Notes: generated from the letters alone by a model not told the origin. A stretch of 64,000 bases of DNA from CAWDMW01 sp963803575 (GCA_963803575.1 CAWDMW010000002.1:124001-188000); one strand, 5' to 3'; positions 1 through 7,793 are shown, counted from the stretch's first letter. Program-made: numbers and translations.

Positions 1-188
1 GACGACGATGGAGCTTTACGAACCACATCTAAAATACTGTCAAAGCAAGGTAATGAAACAGATTTGAACGCTTTAAACGTCCATTTTCTATTGGCTAATT
101 TTTCATAAGCCTCCATCTCCTCTATAGCCAGATCCTCAAGATTTTCGTGAAGAACAGCAAGCAACTCATCCAAAAAATGTCCGCTCAT
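1..188 (-). CDS. N-terminal part of an unknown protein (cut by window edge)
   Basis: The minus strand is open from an ATG at 186-188 to the window edge, giving about 62 residues that begin MSGHFLDELLAVLHENLED. The segment is acidic and helical at first, then turns to a basic, aromatic stretch (NRKWTFKAFKS). I recognise no domain. No clear Shine-Dalgarno precedes the ATG. The C-terminus lies outside the window, so length and function are unknown. It is divergent from hldD. Confidence 0.5.
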   Translation of the reverse strand, partial: MSGHFLDELLAVLHENLEDLAIEEMEAYEKLANRKWTFKAFKSVSLPCFDSILDVVRKAPSS

Positions 189-215
189 GATGATATGATA
201 TAGGTAAAGTACAAA

Positions 216-396
216 ACAGCTCGCAAGCTGTGAAAAGCACAATGTTTCCGTAAACATTGTAGAAGCTATTAACAGATAACGTAAATAGCGAATTCTTAAG
301 GAGAATGTACGGATAAGCATGATGTATGCCAAGCACTATAGCATTTTCATTTTCAAAAACGCATAAAATGCGTAAATGAAAATAAAAAGCACTATA
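216..396. repeat. Cluster of perfect hairpins with a short direct repeat
   Basis: This gene-free stretch (189-506) holds several inverted repeats in a row. They are ACAGCT/AGCTGT at 216-231, a perfect 9-bp stem ACAATGTTT/AAACATTGT at 239-260, GCTATT/AATAGC at 265-289, and a nested stem at 343-383. The last has outer arms ATTTTCATTT/AAATGAAAAT and inner arms CGCAT/ATGCG. The nested stem is flanked by the 10-base direct repeat AAGCACTATA at 331-340 and 387-396. It could be a decayed miniature mobile element or a structured leader or small RNA. The sequence alone does not decide. Confidence 0.5.
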
Positions 397-447
397 TTAT
401 GCGGTGCGTTGCAGAGAAATACCGGCTTTGTTCCAAAGGTACGTGAC

Positions 448-475
448 TTGCCACAGGTTTTTCTTTATGTATAAT
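448..475 (+). promoter_or_regulatory. Sigma70-type promoter of hldD
   Basis: TTGCCA at 448-453 and a perfect TATAAT at 470-475 are separated by 16 bp. They lie 31 bp before the proposed hldD start and just after the hairpin cluster. Confidence 0.6.
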
Positions 476-506
476 CAATGCTAATATCGCGTCCATGAGG
501 GAAAAT

Positions 507-1505
507 ATGCGTAGTTTCTTGGTCACCGGTGGTGCCGGATTTATTGGGTCTAATATTGTGGCAGGGTTGCGTCAGCGTTATCCGGATGCGCGGGTCGTGG
601 TTGCGGATTATTTAGGCAGTGACGATAAATGGCGCAATATTGCTGGTATCCCACCGGATGAAGTGGTGCTACCCAACGAGATGTTTTACTGGATGGAAGC
701 GAATCAGGAATCGCTGGACGCCGTCATTCATATGGGTGCGCTGTCTTCCACCACGCAAACGGACGCAGATCGCGCATTGGAAATTAACGTTTCTTTGCCC
801 AAGCTGCTAAGAAGCTGGTGCATCACCCATCAGAAACGCTTCATTTATGCCTCGTCTGCATCGGTGTATGGGAATGGAGAGCATGGGTTTGACGATGATC
901 TCTCGACAGAAGCCATGCGGAAATTGCAGCCACTCAACACCTATGCATGGAGCAAATACGCGTTCGACCAGTATGTCGCTGCATCTATGCATCGCCATGA
1001 GCCACAACCAGCACAGTGGGTGGGCTTGCGCTTCTTTAATGTTTACGGCGCGAATGAATACCATAAAGGCGGGCAACGGAGTGTCGTGGCCAATATTTTC
1101 CCTTATGTCAAAGCCGGACGTCCAGTGCAGCTATTCAAATCCTATCACCCGGATTACGCAGATGGCGGACAATTGCGGGACTTTGTGTATGTGCGTGATT
1201 GTGTGGAGGTGGTATTGTGGTGTATTGACCATCCAGACGTGTCAGGCATCTTTAATGTAGGCACAGGGGAAGCACGCTCCTTTGCGGATCTGGCCAGTGC
1301 TACGTTCCATGCGATGGGGCAGGAACCCCAAATCACGTATGTAGATATGCCCGAAGAAATTAAACCACGTTACCAATATTATACGCAAGCTAATATGCAA
1401 CGTTTGCGTGACGCAGGGTATAGCGCGCCATTCACCTCACTGGAAGATGGTATACATGATTACGTTACCCATTATTTGAATACGGATAATCCGTATCTGA
1501 CATAA
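507..1505 (+). CDS. hldD: ADP-L-glycero-D-manno-heptose-6-epimerase
   Basis: HldD (RfaD) is a cytoplasmic short-chain dehydrogenase-type enzyme. It inverts C6 of ADP-D-glycero-manno-heptose to give the ADP-L-heptose used for LPS inner core. The protein opens with the Rossmann motif TGGAGFIGSN and keeps the family stretches GALSSTT, YASSASVYG, the catalytic pair in NTYAWSKYAFD, RFFNVYG and the late GIFNVGTG. At about 332 residues it is slightly longer than the E. coli enzyme (310). I place the start at ATG 507, because GAGGG at 497-501 is well spaced before it; an in-frame ATG at 495 would add four residues. GmhA of the same pathway is in this window at 20.6 kb. The gene stands alone with its own promoter and is followed by insertion sequences. 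Confidence 0.93.
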   Translation: MRSFLVTGGAGFIGSNIVAGLRQRYPDARVVVADYLGSDDKWRNIAGIPPDEVVLPNEMFYWMEANQESLDAVIHMGALSSTTQTDADRALEINVSLPKLLRSWCITHQKRFIYASSASVYGNGEHGFDDDLSTEAMRKLQPLNTYAWSKYAFDQYVAASMHRHEPQPAQWVGLRFFNVYGANEYHKGGQRSVVANIFPYVKAGRPVQLFKSYHPDYADGGQLRDFVYVRDCVEVVLWCIDHPDVSGIFNVGTGEARSFADLASATFHAMGQEPQITYVDMPEEIKPRYQYYTQANMQRLRDAGYSAPFTSLEDGIHDYVTHYLNTDNPYLT

Positions 1506-1518
1506 GTGATAAATATTA

Positions 1519-2169
1519 GGGGCTGTCCCAGATAACGCAATAATGTGTTATAGGTGGCAGTATGAGAAAGAGTCGATTAAGTTGGTATAAGCAGGAGCGA
1601 TTGATAGAGCATTTTGTGAGTGGTTCAACGGCGCGTTGCGCTGGAGAGCTTGTTGGTATAAATCGCAAATCATCTGCCTATTATTTTCAAAGACTTCGTG
1701 AAATTATTGCGTATCAACTGGAGCAGGAATCTCACGAAGTCTTTGACGGTGAAATTGAGTTAGACGAAAGTTATTTTACGAATAGATTTTGTATGATTTA
1801 AGGGAATTAGTTGCCCCTGCGCTACGCTTGTGGTGGCGGAAAACGTAAAGGCAAGCGTGGTCGCGGCTCGGCTGGGAAAGTGCCTGTTTTCGGTATTTTA
1901 AAGCGCGATGGCAAGGTATATACAAAGATAATTCCTGATGCTTTAAGCGCTACGTTAATGCCAATTATTACGAGAAAAATCACCCTTGATAGCATTGTAT
2001 ACACCGATTGTTGGCGTGGGTATAATGCGCTAGATGTCGCTGAATTTAAGCATTACCGTATTAATCATAGTATGCTGTTTGCAAAATGGCGATTTAACAA
2101 CAGTGAACCAAAATCACAATTAAAGCAATGGGCTAGAGAACATTTAAACTAGTTATCTGGGACAGTCCC
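1519..2169 (+). mobile_element. Degenerate IS1595-family insertion sequence
   Basis: An 18-bp terminal inverted repeat GGG(G/A)CTGTCCCAGATAAC bounds the element: the left copy is at 1519-1536 and the right copy, inverted, at 2152-2169, with one mismatch. It contains a broken IS1595-type transposase. I see no convincing 8-bp target duplication in the flanks (aaatatta on the left, a T-run on the right), which fits an old or rearranged copy. Confidence 0.8.
1562..2152 (+). pseudogene. Disrupted IS1595-type transposase
   Basis: Residues before and after the break match one DDE transposase: an N-terminal helix-turn-helix region, the motif DGEIELDESYF, then GGGKRKGKRGRG, GKVPVFGILKR and a catalytic D in VYTDCWRGY. 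Between SYF and GGG lie about 54 extra bases (about 1778-1831). They keep the frame but carry a TAA at 1799, so the protein stops after 79 residues. The C-terminal part is also shortened: the usual section with the third acidic residue is reduced to INHSMLFAKWRFNN. Both lesions should abolish activity unless a relative supplies transposase in trans. Confidence 0.8.
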
Positions 2170-2256
2170 TTTTTTTAATGCAGCTAAGCGAAAATCATAG
2201 GTTCTGTTGAGTTTTCATAATTTATTGTGTATAATCGATGGAATTGAGGAGGTTTT

Positions 2257-2607
2257 ATGTCTTATACACAACGAATTGGTCAGCATCAGTGGGATTCTAT
2301 CTATATGTATCTAAACGACTTTGCGAACATATATACCAAGAACGAGGCCGATTATCGTCGCTTTGTTGAGGCGGTGTTTTGGATGGCGCGTTCGGGGTCA
2401 CAATGGCGACTTTTGCCGCCAGAATATGGCGCATGGAATACGGTCTATCGCCGCTTTTCGGATTGGGCAAAGAAGGGCGTATGGTATAAAATAATGTATT
2501 ATTTTCAGAATGATAGCGATATGGAGTACATCATGATTGACTCCACTATTTTGCGTGCCCACGCTTGCGCCAGCCCTTCAAAAGCAAACAAGATGATGAA
2601 GGGCTAG
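2257..2607 (+). CDS. IS427-like transposase, first frame (OrfA)
   Basis: This 116-residue frame is the N-terminal half of an IS5/IS427 transposase. It has the DUF4096-type segment with SGSQWRLLPPEYGAWNTVYRRF and the first catalytic aspartate in YIMIDSTILRAH. GAGG just upstream of ATG 2257 is a good ribosome site. It ends at a TAG after the motif KANKMMKG. The rest of the enzyme continues in the -1 frame, so full-length transposase needs -1 frameshifting, as is usual in this group. The likely slip site is the short A-run at 2580-2583, which is weaker than the longer A-runs usual in active copies. Confidence 0.85.
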   Translation: MSYTQRIGQHQWDSIYMYLNDFANIYTKNEADYRRFVEAVFWMARSGSQWRLLPPEYGAWNTVYRRFSDWAKKGVWYKIMYYFQNDSDMEYIMIDSTILRAHACASPSKANKMMKG

Positions 2608-3011
2608 GGCGATCCTGCGGCGGATTCTCTACAAAAATTCACGCCGTTTGCGATGCTTTGGGCAACCCACTTCGCTTTATTATCACGCCAGGTCAGTGCC
2701 ACGATGTTTCACAAGCTATTGATATCATTAGTGGAATTAATACGCAAGCGTTATTAGCTGATAAAGGGTATGATTCAGACGAGCTGCGAGAGTTTGTCCA
2801 AAAATCAGGTGCGGCTGCGCATATTCCGCCACGAAAAAATCGGCTGAAAGAGAAAATTTACGATGAGCATCTTTATAAAGAGCGCCATAAAGTGGAGTGC
2901 TTATTTGGTTTTCTAAAGCATTACAGGAGGTTATTTGCACGGTTTGATAAAACCAAACAAAACTTCTCTGCTTTCCTCCATTTTGTCGGCGCACTTCAAT
3001 GGCTAAAATAA
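2565..3011 (+). CDS. IS427-like transposase, second frame (OrfB)
   Basis: This frame, -1 relative to OrfA, carries the rest of the DDE catalytic core: GRSCGGFSTKIHAVCDALGNP, the second aspartate in ALLADKGYDSDE, and the glutamate region KVECLFGFLKHYRRLFARF. It is normally made only as an OrfA-OrfB fusion by -1 frameshifting near 2580, so the ATG at 2565 is probably not a real start. No internal stop is seen, so the element may still be functional. Confidence 0.8.
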   Translation: MRQPFKSKQDDEGLGRSCGGFSTKIHAVCDALGNPLRFIITPGQCHDVSQAIDIISGINTQALLADKGYDSDELREFVQKSGAAAHIPPRKNRLKEKIYDEHLYKERHKVECLFGFLKHYRRLFARFDKTKQNFSAFLHFVGALQWLK

Positions 3012-3066
3012 AAATCTCAACAGAACCTAGTATCCTGTTCAGAATTGTTTGTTTCGGATCATCATA

Positions 3067-3273
3067 ATGCACAAAGAGCGTTTAATTCCCAATGGTACCG
3101 AGGTTAAGCTGACGAAAAGACACCCAGACCACCAAAATGTTTCTGGAAAACTATTAATTGTCGACAGTGACCGTAACGGATTAGGCACCTACTACTATCT
3201 GGTGCCTATGGAAGGTAAGCCAAAGGGCATAAATCAATTGATCGCATTCACCCATCAAATGAAGCGATCGTAA
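3067..3273 (+). CDS. Small unknown protein
   Basis: About 68 residues from ATG 3067 (an in-frame ATG at 3049 adds six). The sequence is hydrophilic and beta-like, with GTEVKLTKRHPDHQNVSGKL, then VDSDRNGLGTYYYLVPMEGK, reminiscent of a small SH3-like barrel. I cannot assign a family. It starts about 40 bp after the insertion sequence and has no obvious ribosome site or promoter of its own. A strong terminator follows directly, which supports a real transcript. The insertion may have separated it from its original promoter. Confidence 0.5.
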   Translation: MHKERLIPNGTEVKLTKRHPDHQNVSGKLLIVDSDRNGLGTYYYLVPMEGKPKGINQLIAFTHQMKRS

Positions 3274-3282
3274 ACATACGAT

Positions 3283-3324
3283 GGCAGACTCTACCTACTA
3301 AGTAGGCGAGAGTCTGCCTTTTTT
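3283..3324 (+). terminator. Intrinsic terminator
   Basis: A perfect 10-bp stem GGCAGACTCT (3283-3292) / AGAGTCTGCC (3309-3318) has a further small stem CCTAC/GTAGG in its loop. Six T follow at 3319-3324. It ends the plus-strand unit and sits between two convergent genes. Confidence 0.85.
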
Positions 3325-3326
3325 AT

Positions 3327-4673
3327 TTACGCTTGTTTGCGTTGATACGGCTTATCACCGCCAGCACTACGTCTGTTCTGTCCTGAAGATGCGCCACCAT
3401 CAGATTTACCCTGAGGTTTGCCTTTAGCGCGAAATGGCTTTTTATTACCATCCTGATGTCTGCCTGAACCGCCACGCGCATCATCACGTTTACCATACGG
3501 CTTGCCTCCACCTGGACGGCCACGACGATTCCCTGACGGCTTACCCTTGCCACTACCAGCAGGGCGAGCATTCTTGTGACGCTCTGCATCTGGATCCATC
3601 AGGCGGTCAATAAGCTGCCACTGACGGCGATCATGTGGAGCAACAAAACAAATCGCTTCCCCTTCTGCACCGGCACGCGCGGTACGGCCAATACGGTGGA
3701 TATAATCTTCAGCGCATTGTGGCAAATCAAAGTTGATGACGTGAGCAATATGCGGAATATCCAGCCCACGTGCCGCAATGTCTGTCGCCACCAAAATACG
3801 GTAACGTTTATTGCGAAACGAATTAATCACGCGCTCACGCTTATTATGACGCAAATCCCCATGAATCGCATCGGCTTTATGACCTTCACTACGCAAGCGG
3901 GTTGCCAGCTTATCTGCACCCCATTTGGTTTTCACAAACACAATCACCGAGCCTTCACGCTCATTTAACTCATCACTTAAACGCTGATGCTTACCTTCCT
4001 GTGACACTTCAATCATCTCATGCTTGATAGCCTTAGCAGGAGTAGACGCCCCATCCACAGCCACACGTACTGGATCATTCAGGTAACGTTCTGACATTTT
4101 AATGATATGATGCGGAAGCGTTGCAGAAAATAACAATGTCTGACGTTTGGCCGGCAGGAACTTCATAATCGTATCAATCTGCTCAGTAAAGCCCATATCC
4201 ATCATGCGATCTGTTTCATCCAATACAAGAAACCCTGCACTGCCAAGCATTAACGTACCACGGCGCAAATGGTCATTGATACGTCCTGGCGTACCCACAA
4301 TCAGGCGTGGACGGTTACGCAATTGCTGCAACTGACCGGGCATCGCTTCCCCACCAATTAGTAACGCAGAAGGAATGCGGGACTTCTTGCCGCCTGCCAG
4401 CTGTGACAGCATGTGCATCACCTGAACCGCCAGCTCGCGTGTTGGTGTCATTACCAACGCACAACCTTTCGTGTTTTCCATTAGGTGAGCTATAAGCGGT
4501 ATCCCAAACGCGCCGGTTTTCCCTGTACCTGTCTGGGCAGACCCCAGAACGTCGCGCCCTTCAAGGCCGGGCGGTATGGCCTGTGCCTGAATAGGAGTAG
4601 GCGTGTGAAATTCCATGCTCTCAAGTGATTGCATAAGTGTAGCCGGAAGGCCAAGTGTGGAAAAGTTTTCCAT
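3327..4673 (-). CDS. DEAD-box ATP-dependent RNA helicase, RhlE-like
   Basis: This enzyme unwinds RNA duplexes in ribosome assembly or RNA decay. The 448-residue protein has all superfamily-2 motifs in order: Q motif (HTPTPIQAQAIP), Walker A (AQTGTGKT), PTREL, GTPGR, motif II, SAT in LFSATLPHH, then domain 2 with VFVKTK, HGDLRHNKRERV, VATDIAARGLD and HRIGRTARAG. Motif II reads DETD rather than DEAD (LVLDETDRMMDMGF). The last 80 or so residues are a Gly/Arg/Lys-rich tail, typical of RNA-binding RhlE/DbpA-like tails. It is monocistronic and divergent from ndk across a 288-bp spacer with no other gene. Confidence 0.93.
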   Translation of the reverse strand: MENFSTLGLPATLMQSLESMEFHTPTPIQAQAIPPGLEGRDVLGSAQTGTGKTGAFGIPLIAHLMENTKGCALVMTPTRELAVQVMHMLSQLAGGKKSRIPSALLIGGEAMPGQLQQLRNRPRLIVGTPGRINDHLRRGTLMLGSAGFLVLDETDRMMDMGFTEQIDTIMKFLPAKRQTLLFSATLPHHIIKMSERYLNDPVRVAVDGASTPAKAIKHEMIEVSQEGKHQRLSDELNEREGSVIVFVKTKWGADKLATRLRSEGHKADAIHGDLRHNKRERVINSFRNKRYRILVATDIAARGLDIPHIAHVINFDLPQCAEDYIHRIGRTARAGAEGEAICFVAPHDRRQWQLIDRLMDPDAERHKNARPAGSGKGKPSGNRRGRPGGGKPYGKRDDARGGSGRHQDGNKKPFRAKGKPQGKSDGGASSGQNRRSAGGDKPYQRKQA

Positions 4674-4961
4674 AAATGTTGTCCTGATAAGATTTATCGG
4701 TAGTTAAGGGTCTGAGACAGAGTGCCTGAGGGCGGTGCCTGATAACCTTGGTGAAAATAAAGGTATCGTACGCGCAACGAGAAGAAAGGACTATTTGCTC
4801 TGTAAGTGTTAACTACCTAACGATGACCCTTTCGGACGTGAAAATACGTATATCTGAAAATGCTTATATCAGACAGATGGCATGCTTGCAAGGTATTACT
4901 TGCATTCAGTGTGTTTGTACGGTAACACAGCCCGCATCAACTATAAGGATATTATATTATT

Positions 4962-5381
4962 ATGACTCAACAGACTTTCTCAATCATCAAACCTGATGCC
5001 ACACAACGCAATCTTACTGGCAGCATTAACGCATTGCTGGAAAAAGAAGGGTTTCGCATTGTTGCACAAAAACGTATTCACCTGAGCCGTCGTGAAGCAT
5101 CACAATTTTACAACGTGCATAAAGAACGTCCTTTCTTTAATGATCTGGTAGATTATATGATTTCTGAGCCTGTTATTGTACAGGTACTGGAGGCACATAA
5201 CGCCGTGAAAAAATACCGTGATGTGATGGGTGCTACCAACCCGGCAGATGCAACAGACGGCACCATTCGCAAACAGTTTGGTGAATCTATCGAGCGCAAT
5301 TCAGTGCATGGTTCTGATAGCGATGAAAACGCCGCAATTGAAATTGCGTTCTTCTTTAGTGGCACTGAAATTGTAGGGTAA
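4962..5381 (+). CDS. ndk: Nucleoside diphosphate kinase
   Basis: Ndk transfers the gamma phosphate of ATP to NDPs through a phosphohistidine. The 139-residue length is normal. It begins QTFSIIKPDAT and keeps GFRI, ERPFF, the nucleotide-site residues in MGATNPADA.DGTIR, and the active-site histidine in RNSVHGSDS. AAGGAT at 4945-4950 is the likely ribosome site, with a rather long 11-base spacing to ATG 4962. A terminator follows closely, so it is transcribed alone. Confidence 0.97.
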   Translation: MTQQTFSIIKPDATQRNLTGSINALLEKEGFRIVAQKRIHLSRREASQFYNVHKERPFFNDLVDYMISEPVIVQVLEAHNAVKKYRDVMGATNPADATDGTIRKQFGESIERNSVHGSDSDENAAIEIAFFFSGTEIVG

Positions 5382-5404
5382 TACGCTCTTACACTACAAA
5401 ATAA

Positions 5405-5463
5405 AAAGCCCGCATAAAGCCCGCAAAAAGCCCGCATTACGTCATAATAATGCGGGCTTTTTG
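5405..5463 (+). terminator. ndk terminator with a triplicated left arm
   Basis: The stem AAAAAGCCCGCATTA... / ...AATGCGGGCTTTTT (about 5426-5462) ends in a T-run. The left-arm core AAAGCCCGCA occurs three times in tandem (5405-5414, 5416-5425, 5427-5436), while the complementary right arm occurs once (5451-5460), so alternative hairpins are possible. Confidence 0.8.
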
Positions 5464-5491
5464 GTGTATTAAATAACGAATTGAATAATGG

Positions 5492-5797
5492 CTATACCAG
5501 ACGGTACAAACCTCTGCGACCAGCTACGCTTTTAATAGTAGGGTTATCGGCACGTAGCATTTGATACAGCTTAGACATAATCTGCTGACGCGTTTTAATA
5601 TCGCTATACTTGCGATAATACGCCACCTGTATTTGGTCAATATTAAGCGGGCACTGTGCCAACTGGAACAGTTCAAGCAAACGGGTTTCCAACTTGCCAC
5701 GGCGCTTACTAACCAGTTCCTTCTTAATAGTATCAGGTAAATCCTGAATGTTGTTTAAATCAAATAATGTGTTTTGGGTATGTAGAATTTTTTTCAT
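5492..5797 (-). CDS. Small basic protein, possible winged-helix DNA-binding protein
   Basis: The 101-residue protein is basic. After a polar N-terminus it has predicted helices around KRRGKLETRLLELFQLA, IDQIQVAYYRKYSD and TRQQIMSKLYQMLRADN, then a GRRGLYRLV end that looks like a beta wing. That order resembles a winged helix, but I recognise no family. A 16-bp-arm-total palindrome lies 6 bp upstream of its ATG, in the right place for an autoregulatory operator. The gene is monocistronic, between the ndk terminator and a cytochrome gene. The function is inferred only. Confidence 0.6.
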   Translation of the reverse strand: MKKILHTQNTLFDLNNIQDLPDTIKKELVSKRRGKLETRLLELFQLAQCPLNIDQIQVAYYRKYSDIKTRQQIMSKLYQMLRADNPTIKSVAGRRGLYRLV

Positions 5798-5803
5798 ACA
5801 TCG

Positions 5804-5821
5804 TACTATATAAATATAGTA
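5804..5821 (-). promoter_or_regulatory. Palindrome at the start of the small basic-protein gene
   Basis: TACTATAT-AA-ATATAGTA gives 8-bp perfect arms around a 2-base centre. It begins 7 bp upstream of the start codon at 5797 and contains -10-like sequence (TATAGT or TATATT), so a bound protein would block initiation. Confidence 0.45.
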
Positions 5822-5913
5822 TCTTTTTTCAAGTAAATTTTAATATAAGCGTATTTATCAGTATATATAAAAAGAATTGAGCCTAAACTTTACATCCATT
5901 TAAAACAGCAACG

Positions 5914-6618
5914 TTACTCTGCTTCCTTATCATCTGTTGGTTTATTACCATCTGCTTTAGCATCATCTTCTGAGTCTTCGACAGCTATTTTGTCTTGTGC
6001 TGTTTTATCTTCTGATGTTGAATCCGCATCAGGTTCCGCGTCGGCTTCATTCTCTGCTTCTGGCTCTGGCGTAGGAGGAAGCGGCAATGGCACATCACTC
6101 AACGAACGCAAATAGAGCAGCAGGGAAGCACGTTGCTCAGGCTTACGCATGCCTGCATAAGCCATTTTTGTATTTGGAACATATTTTTTAGGTTTTTCTA
6201 AAAACTGTGATAATTCCTGAAAATTCCATTGCCCGTCAAACGATGCTAGCGCATTAGAATAGGAGTAATCAGATTTATTAGCGGTCGGCGAACCAACAAT
6301 ACCATAAAGATTTGGTCCTACTTTATTCGCACCACCTTTATCAAAACTGTGACACGCAACGCAGGCTTTCGATAATGCTTTTCCTTTATCCAGTGACGCA
6401 TCAGCAAAAAAGGCGGCAATATTAACTGGCACATCCTCTTTTACTTCCGCCGTACCTTCAATATCCGACACTTCAATCTCGTAACCACGCGTTACTTCAT
6501 GCCCATGACCGCCAGCTGCCGGATCGTAAAGTGCATTCACTGTGAGGCTAATTCCCAGTGCAGCAATACCCGCTACAAATATAGCGCCTGCAATTTTATT
6601 AATTTCAAAACTATTCAT
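5914..6618 (-). CDS. Membrane-anchored cytochrome c (CycM/c552 type)
   Basis: A class I c-type cytochrome that likely carries electrons from the bc1 complex to an aa3-type oxidase. One N-terminal transmembrane segment (about residues 9-30, IAGAIFVAGIAALGISLTVN) is followed by a periplasmic domain. That domain has one haem site, CVACH (about residue 95), and a distal Met ligand in PNTKMAYAGM. The domain reads like mitochondrial cytochrome c (KVGPNLYGIVG, YSYSNAL). The last 50 or so residues are an unusual, highly acidic Pro/Glu/Asp tail with no known role. It is divergent from the next gene and appears monocistronic. Confidence 0.9.
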   Translation of the reverse strand: MNSFEINKIAGAIFVAGIAALGISLTVNALYDPAAGGHGHEVTRGYEIEVSDIEGTAEVKEDVPVNIAAFFADASLDKGKALSKACVACHSFDKGGANKVGPNLYGIVGSPTANKSDYSYSNALASFDGQWNFQELSQFLEKPKKYVPNTKMAYAGMRKPEQRASLLLYLRSLSDVPLPLPPTPEPEAENEADAEPDADSTSEDKTAQDKIAVEDSEDDAKADGNKPTDDKEAE

Positions 6619-6823
6619 ACGGTTATTATTCCGGTTACATCATATCTGTATTATCTCTTTTTTATATACTGATTTGAGGCTCCGGATGCAAGAAAGAATC
6701 GATGATGATAGGGGTAACCCTTAAGCTTAATGCCTCGTATAGTGACATGTTTCAGTCATCAACTATGCATGATTTAACCCTAGGCACGCACGTACACCCT
6801 GACTTGAAACTGTCATAATTCGA

Positions 6824-6855
6824 TTGTTGCAAATGATTCGCAACAAATATATAGT
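6824..6855 (+). promoter_or_regulatory. Promoter overlapped by a Fur-like palindrome
   Basis: TTGCAA at 6827-6832 and TATAGT at 6850-6855 have an ideal 17-bp spacer. The imperfect palindrome TTGTTGC-AAATGATTC-GCAACAA (6824-6846) covers the -35 box and most of the spacer. Its core TGCAAATGATTCGCA has the 7-1-7 symmetry of Fur-family operators. Only 9 bases separate the -10 box from ATG 6865, so the mRNA is probably leaderless. Confidence 0.5.
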
Positions 6856-6864
6856 AGATACACT

Positions 6865-7728
6865 ATGTCAGGTGCTTTGCCTTCCACTCCCCTTTCCGCT
6901 CGTGAACGCGAAAATAGCAAAACAGATCAGCAGCGGCTGGATGACTGGGCGTACCTGATGACGCATACAATTATCTGCTTTCTGACAGATCCTCCGTCAC
7001 TCATTGCCAATAACTGGGCAGAGCATAACATTCATGTGACACCGCCATGGCAGGATGGCGGACGCTTAAGCATTGATATTGATTTACTGAAGCCGCCCCC
7101 AGATGGTGAACCGCAGAATCTGCTGGAAGCTATTAAGGAAACATTCTTTAATCCAAGCGAATTGAAGGTATGGGCGCTTAGTGAAGGGTTTGGTGATCTT
7201 TTCGCCATCCCGGCCACCGTTGCTGTGCAGCGTATGGCACCGGAAGTAATGGAAGCCGTAAGGGCACCCATTGAATGGACAGCCGGTGCTTTCTATCGGG
7301 ATTCAGCCAGAAAAGCCACTGATCGCTGGGCAGAAAAAGAAGGTATATCAGACACATCTGACGCATATAAAGAGCATATGCACGCCCATTATGAATCAGA
7401 AATGGGGCATATTGCTCAGGCATCTATGTGGACGGGAGTCTCCATGGTTGCGGGTGCTTTAGCACAACAGCATTTAGCCGGGCATGTGTTGGGTGAAGAT
7501 GCTGTGGAAAACAAAGTATTTGTGGATATTATTAAAGGCAGTATTATCGGAAAAGTAATTACGCTTGGTACTGCCAACCTACCGCGATTACTGGCGCCGG
7601 ATACAACACGTCATATGGATGAGTTTATTCGCGACAAAGTCGCCAAACCTGCTACACATTTTATTTCCAATTTTGTGACAGAAGGGACAATACAGGAATC
7701 CCCCCAACAGGACATGCAATACGCTTAA
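6865..7728 (+). CDS. Unknown protein, lineage-specific
   Basis: A 287-residue protein with no family I recognise. The N-terminal half is soluble with Trp- and Pro-rich parts (WAEHNIHVTPPWQDGG). The second half is mostly helical with weakly hydrophobic segments (MWTGVSMVAGALAQQHLAG and IIKGSIIGKVITLGTANLP). It may share a C-terminal layout with the unknown protein at 61472-62134: a HY..... helix, an AG-L-Q helix, and a GS-I helix followed by N-LL-P. Both genes also have a -10 box 9 bases before the ATG and no Shine-Dalgarno. The possible Fur-like operator suggests metal or iron control, by inference only. Confidence 0.75.
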   Translation: MSGALPSTPLSARERENSKTDQQRLDDWAYLMTHTIICFLTDPPSLIANNWAEHNIHVTPPWQDGGRLSIDIDLLKPPPDGEPQNLLEAIKETFFNPSELKVWALSEGFGDLFAIPATVAVQRMAPEVMEAVRAPIEWTAGAFYRDSARKATDRWAEKEGISDTSDAYKEHMHAHYESEMGHIAQASMWTGVSMVAGALAQQHLAGHVLGEDAVENKVFVDIIKGSIIGKVITLGTANLPRLLAPDTTRHMDEFIRDKVAKPATHFISNFVTEGTIQESPQQDMQYA

Positions 7729-7793
7729 TACCTGTATCACTCTGTACATAACAACGCTTGTACTGGTCACAAAAACCCGTTACATCTAGGAGC

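Larger units (their letters stand above)
2200..3027 (+). mobile_element. IS5-family (IS427-like) insertion sequence
   Basis: The inverted repeat GGTTCTGTTGAG is at 2200-2211 and CTCAACAGAACC at 3016-3027. TA flanks both ends (2198-2199 and 3028-3029), as expected for the short target duplication of this group. Two overlapping frames inside form the transposase. It lies about 30 bp after the IS1595 remnant. Confidence 0.85.

Noticed and set aside
2257..3011. IS5-type transposase as a dead gene because it is in two frames
   Set aside because: A -1 frameshift is normal for the IS427 group and both halves are otherwise intact, so I keep it as possibly active.
4748..4996. Open frame upstream of ndk
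   Set aside because: It runs into ndk in another frame, has a low-quality composition and no ribosome site.
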